A DNA stretch of 36,314 bases, from NCBI GenBank assembly GCA_000798955.1, contig JTLC01000037.1, positions 1 through 36,314 on the forward strand, written 5' to 3'. Shown here in pieces: positions 16,481 to 23,696 of this stretch; positions within the stretch are counted from its first letter, which is position 1; each line of letters begins with the position of its first letter. The position numbers were made by a program, and so were the translations under genes. Source of the DNA: Firmicutes bacterium ZOR0006 (GTDB lineage: Bacteria > Bacillota_I > Bacilli_A > Culicoidibacterales > ZOR0006). A model generated the notes under the pieces. It made no database searches. It was given only the letters and a program-made list of their open reading frames with translations, and was not told where the DNA came from.

Positions 16481-17332
16481 TTATTTTCCTTCTTCCGGAA
16501 TTGAGACAGTGATCTGGAAGTCATTGATCAACGTACTGCTCGGAATCGTCACGACCATATCATCGGGTTTCAGTGGTGGAAAAACGAGTAATCCCGTTAC
16601 TTTGGAGTACTCAGTGATTGTTGTGGGTAACCGAAGCTCTTGCGATTCCTCAATCACACTTTGGCTCGCAAAAACTTGTTCACCAATTTTGGCGGTTGCT
16701 TGGCCCCAATCGAGCCGAACCGTTTGATTTGTCTGATTTCGAATACTCATGAAGATGCGTGTTTCTTCACGGCTATATTCAATTCGGGTTGCTGTCACGA
16801 CAATACCTGCTTGCTCTTGGCTTTGCTTTGACAGATCATATTCTAAGTATGCTGGTCGGAGCACTTGGAGCGCCGGAAGCTTTTGAATCGCAACTGCTTC
16901 AATAATTGGGACATTATTTTCAACACCGCGGACATAGCCTGTCACTTGCACGTAGCTATCCAGCGAGAAGACAATTGGTAGTTTGCGAAAATAAATCTGG
17001 GTTTCGCCGCCACCACGACTTGGTTCACCATTCAACATAAAAACTTGTTCACCATTTTCCTTTTGTGGCAATGTTTTCACTTGTCCGCGCAGATTGATAA
17101 ATTTACCGAGTGTTGTTTCAGTTTCATTGTACAATGAATCGACTGCTTGTGCCGAATCAGTAGAAATATAAACAGGATTCCCAGCCGCATCATATTCAGC
17201 TATGCTACGTGTTGACTCTGTTTTTGACAAGAAAAAGACAAGTAGACCAATGCTCAAAACAATCAGTGCACAACTCCCGAAGACTGGCAACCACAGTTTT
17301 TTTGTTCGGATCCTATTTTGCAGTTGTTTCAT
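16481..17332 (-). CDS. Membrane-anchored extracellular protein, paralogue A (283 aa)
   Basis: A short basic N-terminus (NRIRTKK) and one transmembrane helix (about 14-35) put the rest of the protein outside the cell. The first part of the ectodomain (about 45-155) contains ETTLGKFINLRGQV and SYVQVTGYVRGV, which look like strands of an OB-fold. The second part (about 175-280), with IEYSREETRIFMSIRNQT and a closing IPSSTL, looks like the Ig-like fold of DUF4352 proteins. It is clearly paralogous to 20701-21561 over its whole length. ATG at 17332 is 6 nt from GGGGGAG, and the ATG two codons earlier touches that site. Function unknown. It has its own extended -10 promoter and terminator. Confidence 0.78.
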   Translation of the reverse strand: MKQLQNRIRTKKLWLPVFGSCALIVLSIGLLVFFLSKTESTRSIAEYDAAGNPVYISTDSAQAVDSLYNETETTLGKFINLRGQVKTLPQKENGEQVFMLNGEPSRGGGETQIYFRKLPIVFSLDSYVQVTGYVRGVENNVPIIEAVAIQKLPALQVLRPAYLEYDLSKQSQEQAGIVVTATRIEYSREETRIFMSIRNQTNQTVRLDWGQATAKIGEQVFASQSVIEESQELRLPTTITEYSKVTGLLVFPPLKPDDMVVTIPSSTLINDFQITVSIPEEGK

Positions 17333-17395
17333 CACCATCTCCCCCTCCAAGCCCCTAGACAAAACTGAGCGTAGCTGTATCATTTTACTGGCACT

Positions 17396-17401
17396 ATTAT
17401 A
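17396..17401 (-). promoter_or_regulatory. Extended -10 promoter of paralogue A
   Basis: TGCTATAAT on the minus strand, 64 nt before the start codon, with a weak -35 (ATGTCG) at 17 nt. Confidence 0.55.
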
Positions 17402-17508
17402 GCAGATAATGCTGATAGCGACATGATTTTTTTGCTAAATTTTACGGTGTTCAGTAGAAAATCACTCGTTGACTGAAGATGAGTCGTTGCTCGCGCTTTT
17501 CATTATCA

Positions 17509-18041
17509 TTATTCAATGCGCAAGTGGAATTGGACATCACCATTTCCAAGTGCTTGTTTTAGTCCGGCTGGATTTTCGAGAGAGCCAATTTTCGTGTAGG
17601 TATAGTGATTGCGCACCGGTTCGTAAAAAATGACAAAATATGTATTATTGTAAATCATCAAATCTCCGGGCTGAATTTCCGCAAATCTTTCGCTTGCGAG
17701 GGTAAACGGGAGTTCGAGCTGGACATATTTTTCGTTCCCATTTAACTCTGTCATCATCATAGCCATTGGCAGTTGTGTTTGGAAATAGGGAATCAGCTGT
17801 GGATGCTCGATGACGGCAATAAATTCCTGGTGATTGACTGTGATGACGATACGCAGCACCTGATCATCGCCTTTTATTTCTTCACTCTTGTTTACGCTAT
17901 GATCACTGCTTGGGGTGATAACGGGTGGCGTTGCTTGCTCGATGCTTTCCCCTTGGTGACCGCAAGCAGTTAAAATCAGCAGCACACTCAGCAAGCCCAG
18001 ATAACACAGCGGTTCGCGTGGTAGACTAACTTGTGGAGCAT
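17509..18041 (-). pseudogene. Cyclophilin-like lipoprotein with an apparent 1-nt frameshift in its signal peptide
   Basis: The body (17509-17994) has a lipobox LILTAC followed by a Ser/Pro/Thr-rich linker. The domain that follows contains VQLELPFTLASERFAEIQPGDLM and FVIFYEP, typical of bacterial cyclophilin-like (CsaA/DUF-type beta-barrel) proteins. No ATG opens this frame. The only start is a TTG at 17994 without a ribosome binding site, which gives a signal peptide lacking positive charge. In another frame, ATG at 18039-18041 reads MLHKLVYHANRCVIW and stops at 17991-17993. Restoring one base near 17998 would join it to GLLSVLLILTAC and make a normal lipoprotein signal. It is either a real decayed gene, a sequencing error, or a gene with an unusual start. 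It follows the dehydrogenase by 11 nt. Confidence 0.6.
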
Positions 18042-18052
18042 CGTCTTTTGGC

Positions 18053-19231
18053 TTAACTATGTAAGCTTTGCGTTAAAATCACTTCTAAGTCACTTGGGGT
18101 TAACGCTTTATAGCCACCGGTTAAAATTGGTGTTCTTTGGATAATCCCAGGAATCATTGCTACCTCAACACCTAAATCACTGAGATTCATGACGACACCA
18201 ATTTCACGCATGTAGGCTTCCATCGCTGCTAAACCTGCTTCCGCAATTTCGACATCAGTTTTGCCTTGCGGATCAACATGCCAGACGTTAATCGCAAAAC
18301 GTTTAAATTTCGCTAAACCATCATGCATAATATAACGATAGTACGCTAAGGAAATCGCTGATAACGTCATTCCGTGTGTTGCATTCGTAAAGCCACCGAT
18401 CGACTGACCAAGCATATGAACCATCCAGTCTGTTGCTTTCCCTTTGGCAACGAGCGTATTTAACGCCCACGTTGATGTCCACATAATATTACTGCGGGCT
18501 TCATAATCGGTTGGATTTTGGACAGCAATTTTTGAGCTATGAATGAGTGACTGGAGTAAGCCTTCCATCAGATAATCAGAAGTATTATCATCCGTACCTG
18601 AGAAGTACTGTTCTAAAATATGTGACATAATATCAAAGCAGCCGGCAATCATTTGATAGTGTGGCACCGAGTACGTATAGGTTGGATCAAGAATCGCAAA
18701 GTGCGGAAAGACGTTTTCACCAAAGACATGGCCAATTTTCAATTTGCTTTCTGGGTGGGTAATCACGGTCCCACCATTCATCTCTGAACCGGTACCAACC
18801 ATTGTTAAAATACACCCAACGGGGATAATTTTCGTTTCCGGGGCAACATCTTCATAGCGTAAAAAGTACGTTTCCCACGGATCAGTTGGACAATATGCTG
18901 AAATCGCGACCGCCTTGGCGTAATCACATGTCGAACCCCCACCGACTGCTAAAATCAAGTCAGCCTTTGCCGTCCGCGCACGTTCACACCCTTCATTTAA
19001 TTTGGCAACCGTTGGATTCGGCATCACTCCTGGGTCTTCAAAGACGTTTTTACCATTCGCCTGTAAAATCTCTAATACGGCTTGATAAATGCCATTTTGT
19101 TTAATTGATCCCCCACCATAAACAAGGAGCACGTTCTCACCATAATTTTGTAATTCTGTTGCCAGTTCTTGAATGGCTTGCTCGCCAAAATGTAATCTCG
19201 TTGGATTATGATACGTAAAATTTCCTAACAT
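18053..19231 (-). CDS. Iron-containing alcohol dehydrogenase, BdhA/YqhD-like (392 aa)
   Basis: This is a group III (iron-type) NAD(P)H-dependent dehydrogenase that reduces aldehydes to alcohols. The Rossmann part has VYGGGSIKQNG and the GGGS motif (97-100). The metal ligands D200, H204, H272 and H286 are all present in CFDIMSH and HMLGQSIGGFTNATHG. The overall sequence resembles butanol dehydrogenase BdhA/YugJ. ATG at 19231 has GGAGG 8 nt upstream. An earlier in-frame ATG at 19258 precedes that site and is unlikely. Its promoter has a MerR-type dyad in a 19-bp spacer, which suggests induction by an aldehyde or similar stress. The cyclophilin-like gene follows. Confidence 0.92.
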   Translation of the reverse strand: MLGNFTYHNPTRLHFGEQAIQELATELQNYGENVLLVYGGGSIKQNGIYQAVLEILQANGKNVFEDPGVMPNPTVAKLNEGCERARTAKADLILAVGGGSTCDYAKAVAISAYCPTDPWETYFLRYEDVAPETKIIPVGCILTMVGTGSEMNGGTVITHPESKLKIGHVFGENVFPHFAILDPTYTYSVPHYQMIAGCFDIMSHILEQYFSGTDDNTSDYLMEGLLQSLIHSSKIAVQNPTDYEARSNIMWTSTWALNTLVAKGKATDWMVHMLGQSIGGFTNATHGMTLSAISLAYYRYIMHDGLAKFKRFAINVWHVDPQGKTDVEIAEAGLAAMEAYMREIGVVMNLSDLGVEVAMIPGIIQRTPILTGGYKALTPSDLEVILTQSLHS

Positions 19232-19280
19232 GTTTGCTTCCTCCATTGGTATTTTCAACTGTTAAACAGTATCTGCTTTG

Positions 19281-19311
19281 AGTATACGCCTTAGAGTCGA
19301 CTTCAAGGCAA
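19281..19311 (-). promoter_or_regulatory. Promoter of the alcohol dehydrogenase with a MerR-type spacer dyad
   Basis: On the minus strand TTGCCT (19306-19311) and TATACT (19281-19286) are 19 nt apart, too long for normal initiation. A 22-bp imperfect palindrome (19288-19309) centred on AGTCGACT fills the spacer. Overlong spacers with a dyad are the hallmark of MerR-family activated promoters. The ZntR operator has a very similar GGAGTCGACTCC core. No merR-like gene lies in the window. Confidence 0.7.
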
Positions 19312-19376
19312 GCCCTTTTTTGAAAAACGCTACCTGTTTTTAACCTGTCTTCAATTACAGCGAAATAGTCGAGTAA

Positions 19377-19382
19377 TATAAT
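19377..19382 (+). promoter_or_regulatory. -10 element for the duplicated membrane protein gene
   Basis: TATAAT lies 63 nt before the start codon, with TTACAG at 16 nt as a partial -35. It is divergent from the dehydrogenase promoter. Confidence 0.5.
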
Positions 19383-19444
19383 CAAGAAAATTTTTTGCGT
19401 TCACGCCACTAACCAGTCGCGGTCGCGCGCGAGAAGGTGTACGC

Positions 19445-20611
19445 ATGTCAGCCAAAATCATCTACCGGACAGCTTTTAGCTTCTGTCTTGTAACAGCCTT
19501 ACTCTATTTCTTCTTTGGGCTTAATTCGCTTACGAGTGGTCTCGCACAATTAGAGTTACCACAACCAAGTACCTATATTGCCGAAATGGAGGCATTGAAC
19601 GCTCCGCAAATTCCGCCACTTGAAGTGCTGCTCGAAGATCAATTCCAAACTCGTTCGCTTGCTCCGACTTCTGATTTAGATACCCTATGGCAAACTGGCA
19701 ATCAAATTCAAGTTATCCAAGGTTTCACCACAGCCACACTGGCACTCATTACCGCTCTCAGTGCTGGATTCGCTCTAGCAAATAAAAAAAGTTTTGCTTG
19801 GACAACACTCGTGCTCGTCATGCTGACGTATCTTGTTGAAGAAATTTTTTCTTTCATTCGCGTCGGCATGTACGGCTTAGGGTCACAGATTATTTTCTAT
19901 GAATATAATTTCTACTTTTTCAACCTGCTCGAAGCCTTGGCGATCTTGGCCGTAGTCGGTAGTGGTCTGTGGGTGCTATTGCGCTATCAACCCCACGTCA
20001 ACACCCCACGTCCCCTTCCGGCTAAAAAACAGGAATCATTTGCGGCAGCAGCAGCCTTACCATTACTGCTTGTAGCACTGATAATGACGAGTTTGATATT
20101 TGCAGCCTATAATTTTGGGGTCTTCAAAGATGCTGCGACACAACTGACAAGTGGTCAATCACCAAGTGTTGTCATTACTCGGCAACTGAAAATTGCTGAA
20201 GCTGAAGCGACAATTGGCAACCTGCCGTTTAATCAAGCAGCAATGAAGGCTTCCTTCGAACGGCAACTCTACACCCCTTCGTTCCGTGCACCAAATGCTG
20301 ATCTTGATACATTATGGACTGCGAGTATGTCAACGCGTATCATCGGCACAACTATTGCCTTTATTTTCGCCTTAACAACAATTTTACTGACGTTCAAAGC
20401 ATTGCAAGGATACAAAACCATGTTGTTTGCGAGCATCGCCGGTCTGTTTAGTACTTTTTTGGCTACCGAACTTACCCGCTTTATCGGTACTGGTATTTAT
20501 GGCGTTGGCCAGTTCGAGTACTATCGCTTTAGCTTCTGGTTACTCGCCTTTGTCTGCTTGCTAACAAGTTGCTTGCTCGTTGTCCATTTCCTCCGACCAG
20601 ATGAAAAGTAA
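19445..20611 (+). CDS. Membrane protein made of two tandem copies of one unit (388 aa)
   Basis: I do not recognise the family. The protein consists of two related halves. Each has a membrane helix, an external stretch ending in DLDTLW (77-82 and 286-291, offset 209), then three further helices with FIRVGMYGLG / FIGTGIYGVG and an aromatic stretch with F/Y residues. About eight transmembrane segments result. No enzymatic motif is visible. AGAAGGTG lies 6 nt before the ATG. Its neighbours on both sides are membrane-anchored or secreted proteins of unknown function, transcribed in the opposite direction, so any link with them is only positional. Confidence 0.78.
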   Translation: MSAKIIYRTAFSFCLVTALLYFFFGLNSLTSGLAQLELPQPSTYIAEMEALNAPQIPPLEVLLEDQFQTRSLAPTSDLDTLWQTGNQIQVIQGFTTATLALITALSAGFALANKKSFAWTTLVLVMLTYLVEEIFSFIRVGMYGLGSQIIFYEYNFYFFNLLEALAILAVVGSGLWVLLRYQPHVNTPRPLPAKKQESFAAAAALPLLLVALIMTSLIFAAYNFGVFKDAATQLTSGQSPSVVITRQLKIAEAEATIGNLPFNQAAMKASFERQLYTPSFRAPNADLDTLWTASMSTRIIGTTIAFIFALTTILLTFKALQGYKTMLFASIAGLFSTFLATELTRFIGTGIYGVGQFEYYRFSFWLLAFVCLLTSCLLVVHFLRPDEK

Positions 20612-20622
20612 TAACTCCAGCT

Positions 20623-20655
20623 GCCCAAGTTCTCTGATGAGCTTGGGCTTTTTTT
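20623..20655 (+). terminator. Terminator of the duplicated membrane protein gene
   Basis: GCCCAAG and CTTGGGC with a 12-nt loop followed by seven T. Confidence 0.85.
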
Positions 20656-20662
20656 GCCAATA

Positions 20663-20696
20663 AAAAAAGAGCTCTTTCGAAATCGAAAAAGCTCAA
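20663..20696 (-). terminator. Terminator after paralogue B
   Basis: GAGCT, TTTCGA and matching CGAAA, AGCTC segments form a stem on the minus strand followed by a run of seven T. It lies 4 nt after the stop codon. Confidence 0.8.
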
Positions 20697-20700
20697 TTCG

Positions 20701-21561
20701 CTACATGAGTCCGGGTGGAATCGGTAAACGCAACTCAAAATTTGTTCCTAAGCTACTGCTTGGAATTGTTAAGTCAGTCGTATAGGCCTTAATACTCGGA
20801 AAAGCAAGAATTCCTTGCACTTCCGAATTGGCTGGAATTGTTATCGGTAAGGCTCGGGTTTCATCAACCAACGCTTGGGCTGGAAAGACCCGATTCCCAA
20901 CTTGAACAGTTGCTTGCTCCCACTCAATCGCCACCTCTGTCGCACTGTTATTGCTCACGGTAATCAGTAGCCGCGTTTCTTCATAGGCATAATCGATTTC
21001 GGTCACGGTCACACTGACATCCACAATTGCTAGCGTTTGATCGGGGAGGTCATATTCAAGAAAGGCGGGCCGTAACACGTCCACAGCTGAAATTGTTGCA
21101 AATGCCGTTGCCTGAATAATTGGAACTTTCGGATCAGCCCATTGCTTTTTCAGCCCACTGACATAACCCGTCACTTGAATATAGCTCCCAACCGGAAAAG
21201 CAAAATCAAGGTTGTCAAAGTAGACAATTGTCTCGCCACCTTGTCGCCCAGGTTCCCCAGTCAAGGTAAATACTTGTTCTCCTTCAGCAGCTTTCGGCTC
21301 CGTTGCTACTTGTCCGCGAATATTAACAAACTTCCCTAATGTTGTTTCGGTTTGATAATAAAGGCTATACATTGCCTGATCATTCTCATTGGCGACATAC
21401 ACAGGATTCCCTTGCTCATCATATTCCGGTGGGACATTGCCTTTGCTACCAAATGGTGCAAGAAACGTCAAGACCAGTGCAACGACACCAACAACGGCAA
21501 AAACACCCGCCAGACTCAAACCAATCACCCGCCCCCGTGTTGCTTTATTTAATTGTTTCAT
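20701..21561 (-). CDS. Membrane-anchored extracellular protein, paralogue B (286 aa)
   Basis: This has the same architecture as 16481-17332: basic N-terminus, one helix (about 13-35), an OB-like region with ETTLGKFVNIRGQV and SYIQVTGYVSG, and a C-terminal Ig/DUF4352-like region ending IPSSSLGTNFEL. Shared blocks include YDEQGNPVYV / YDAAGNPVYI and VLRPAFLEYDL / VLRPAYLEYDL, so the two are paralogues. ATG at 21561 follows GGGTGA, and an in-frame GTG at 21570 overlaps that site. Function unknown. The OB-like part could bind carbohydrate, peptide or nucleic acid, and I see nothing that decides between them. Confidence 0.78.
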   Translation of the reverse strand: MKQLNKATRGRVIGLSLAGVFAVVGVVALVLTFLAPFGSKGNVPPEYDEQGNPVYVANENDQAMYSLYYQTETTLGKFVNIRGQVATEPKAAEGEQVFTLTGEPGRQGGETIVYFDNLDFAFPVGSYIQVTGYVSGLKKQWADPKVPIIQATAFATISAVDVLRPAFLEYDLPDQTLAIVDVSVTVTEIDYAYEETRLLITVSNNSATEVAIEWEQATVQVGNRVFPAQALVDETRALPITIPANSEVQGILAFPSIKAYTTDLTIPSSSLGTNFELRLPIPPGLM

Positions 21562-21618
21562 CGACTTCACCCACTTCCCAACGACAGCCTAGCCATTTGC
21601 AGTTCGTTTTGTGAGCAC

Positions 21619-21624
21619 AGTATA
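21619..21624 (-). promoter_or_regulatory. Extended -10 promoter of paralogue B
   Basis: TGGTATACT on the minus strand, 58 nt before the start codon. No convincing -35. Confidence 0.45.
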
Positions 21625-21682
21625 CCAAATCACAGCAGCACTGACGTTAACTTCTGACTAACTTCCACTAAACAACGATAAA

Positions 21683-21714
21683 AAACACAACCCCGTTTAT
21701 GTGGGGCTGTGTTT
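21683..21714 (-). terminator. Terminator of the SDR-AraC operon
   Basis: AAACACAACCCC and GGGGCTGTGTTT pair completely on the minus-strand RNA if one G-U pair is allowed. On the plus strand the same position is an A-C mismatch, so the hairpin favours minus-strand transcripts. A T run follows. Confidence 0.8.
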
Positions 21715-21718
21715 ACGG

Positions 21719-22723
21719 TTATAACGTTATGCTGTCGTTGATTTCCTGTATGCGCTTGTGGCGATATTTACTGACACTCATTCCCGTCCACAAGTGGAAA
21801 GCTCGCAAAAACGAATTTACTTCTTGGTAGGCAAGCAGAAAGGCAATTTCTTGTGCCGATATCGTTGTATTTTCTACGTAATTTACTGCAAGTAATTTGC
21901 GGGTTTGATTGAGCTCTTTTTGAAAACTCGTGTTTTCCTCTTGTAGTTTACGTTGCAATGTCCGCCGACTCAGATTCATTCGCACGGCAACATCATCAAT
22001 TGTACATAATCCACTCGGAAACAATTCAACTAATAGCGTTTGCACTTGAGCTCGCACCGAATAATCGGCTTCTAATTCTGCCAAACGACGGCGAAGTTCA
22101 GGTTCAAAATAGTCCCACATCGCTGGATTTTGACTTTTAAAAGCAATCTCACTATCTCGACGATCAAAAACAAGTCGAACCGTTGCTGCTTTTTGAACTT
22201 CACATCGAAGAAATGCGGGCATCACGCTATTCGGTGACACGTTTGGATAACTGACTCGCCGGGGCTGAATCATCAGGCCCGTTGCTTTTCTGATGAGATG
22301 AACAAGAAAAACAATTTCAGTCATGGCGAGAAATGCAGGTAATTCATACTCTACCGAATTAATTTCAACTTGGATTTCGTGTGCGGTTTCACTAATTTGG
22401 TACTGAATTGGACCAATCAACTGTTTATATTTGGCTAAACGTTGCAAGCAGACGTACACATTTGGGCTACAATACGCGGCATAAATTGGCGGTGTGAAAC
22501 TTTCGATTTGATCAGCGGTCGCTAACGCAATGATTTTTTGTTCGTCATGTAATTGTAGACCGATGGCTTCCATAAAGCGAAAATATTCTGCATATGTCAG
22601 CGTTGGTGTTGGTTGCTCAAATAATTGTGCATCCAGTGCCGCCACCTGCAAGATTGCGGGGACATCAAGACCAAATTTTGATAGTAACGTCGCATATTGT
22701 CCATCTAACAGCATTCGTTTCAT
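21719..22723 (-). CDS. AraC-family transcriptional regulator (334 aa)
   Basis: The N-terminal 180 or so residues fit the Arabinose_bd-type ligand domain found in OruR-like AraC regulators, with a segment near SPNVYVCLQRLAKYKQLIGP. The C-terminal AraC double HTH has CTIDDVAVRMNLSRRTLQRKL as the first motif. The second is ISAQEIAFLLAYQEVNSFLRAF, followed by the closing HLWTGMSVSKYR. AGGAGA lies before the ATG. It begins 11 nt after the SDR gene and shares its promoter, so it probably regulates that operon. The inducer is unknown. Confidence 0.88.
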   Translation of the reverse strand: MKRMLLDGQYATLLSKFGLDVPAILQVAALDAQLFEQPTPTLTYAEYFRFMEAIGLQLHDEQKIIALATADQIESFTPPIYAAYCSPNVYVCLQRLAKYKQLIGPIQYQISETAHEIQVEINSVEYELPAFLAMTEIVFLVHLIRKATGLMIQPRRVSYPNVSPNSVMPAFLRCEVQKAATVRLVFDRRDSEIAFKSQNPAMWDYFEPELRRRLAELEADYSVRAQVQTLLVELFPSGLCTIDDVAVRMNLSRRTLQRKLQEENTSFQKELNQTRKLLAVNYVENTTISAQEIAFLLAYQEVNSFLRAFHLWTGMSVSKYRHKRIQEINDSITL

Positions 22724-22734
22724 ACGTTCATCTC

Positions 22735-23517
22735 CTATTTAATACTTTGCATTTGTTGAATCAATTTCATTACCATTTTCTTTGGCATTAACGGCATTAA
22801 CATCATCATTGGCTTTTGCCAAAATGTGAGTCCGGCAATGACATTCAACTTCCCTTTCATCATACCATTATATCCCGCTTCTGCAACTGCTTTTGGTGGG
22901 ACAGCATTCGCAAACAATGCCGTATCGCCCATCCCCGATGTTGCCGCAAATCCTGTCGTCATTGCCCCTGGCATTAATGCTGTTACGCTAATATTCGTTC
23001 CCTGCACTTCTTGCCAAATTGCATTTGACAACGACGTTACATAGGCTTTCGTGGCATAGTACTCTGCTTGCAGCGGTCCTGGTGTGAGAGCTGCTGTTGA
23101 GGATACATTTAAGATACGTCCTGAACCACGATGTAAAAAATCAGGCAAAAAGAGTTTTACTAGTTTTGTCAGTGTGACGACATTAACAGCAAGCATTGAT
23201 ACATCTTGCTCCATTGTCCGTTGGGCAAATTCACCGCGGCCACCAAACCCGGCATTATTGATTAAATATTCCACCTCTATATTTTGTGTTTGAGCGTACT
23301 CGTAAACTTTTTCTGCGGCATCAACTTGGGATAGGTCAATGGCAAGAATATGTACTGACACTTGATAGGTTGCTGTCAATTCTGCTTGTAACGCTGCTAA
23401 TGCTGTTTGGGTTTTACTGATTAAGAAGACATCATTGCCTTTGGCTGCATGAAGGTGCGCAAATTCACGTCCAAGGCCACCTGTTGCTCCGGTAATTAAT
23501 GCTGTTTTATTGTTCAT
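22735..23517 (-). CDS. Short-chain dehydrogenase/reductase (260 aa)
   Basis: A classical SDR oxidoreductase. The cofactor motif is TGATGGLG (9-16). NNAG is at 87-90, the catalytic serine is near 140 (NVSS), and the Y153-x3-K157 pair is in YYATK. The substrate is not predictable. The C-terminus (MPLMPKKMVMKLIQQ) is hydrophobic and basic, as in DltE/YqjQ-like SDRs that act near membranes. AAGGAGG stands before the ATG. The AraC-type regulator follows after 11 nt, and a TATAAT element lies about 45 nt upstream. Confidence 0.9.
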   Translation of the reverse strand: MNNKTALITGATGGLGREFAHLHAAKGNDVFLISKTQTALAALQAELTATYQVSVHILAIDLSQVDAAEKVYEYAQTQNIEVEYLINNAGFGGRGEFAQRTMEQDVSMLAVNVVTLTKLVKLFLPDFLHRGSGRILNVSSTAALTPGPLQAEYYATKAYVTSLSNAIWQEVQGTNISVTALMPGAMTTGFAATSGMGDTALFANAVPPKAVAEAGYNGMMKGKLNVIAGLTFWQKPMMMLMPLMPKKMVMKLIQQMQSIK

Positions 23518-23561
23518 ATTATTTTCCTCCTTACAATCTACTCTCGTGATTTGATAGTTTG

Positions 23562-23567
23562 ATTATA
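23562..23567 (-). promoter_or_regulatory. -10 element of the SDR-AraC operon
   Basis: TATAAT on the minus strand, 45 nt before the SDR start, with a poor -35 (TGTGAA). Regulation by the AraC-type protein is plausible. Confidence 0.5.
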
Positions 23568-23643
23568 GCGAAGAAAATCCCCACTTCACACATCATTCAG
23601 TGACACTTTTGCATCAATTCACGCCACACCTTCAGTAAGAAGC

Positions 23644-23669
23644 AAAAAAGCCACTCCGTTTGGAGTGGC
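23644..23669 (-). terminator. Terminator of the Nudix-helicase operon
   Basis: GCCACTCC and GGAGTGGC form an 8-bp stem with a 4-nt loop, then six T on the minus strand, 28 nt after the helicase stop. Confidence 0.9.
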
Positions 23670-23696
23670 CTTGTCATTGCTATCGTTATGGAAATG

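Noticed and set aside
21339-21614. Plus-strand ORFs opposite paralogue B
   Set aside because: Several overlapping frames with no ribosome binding site; shadows of the minus-strand gene.
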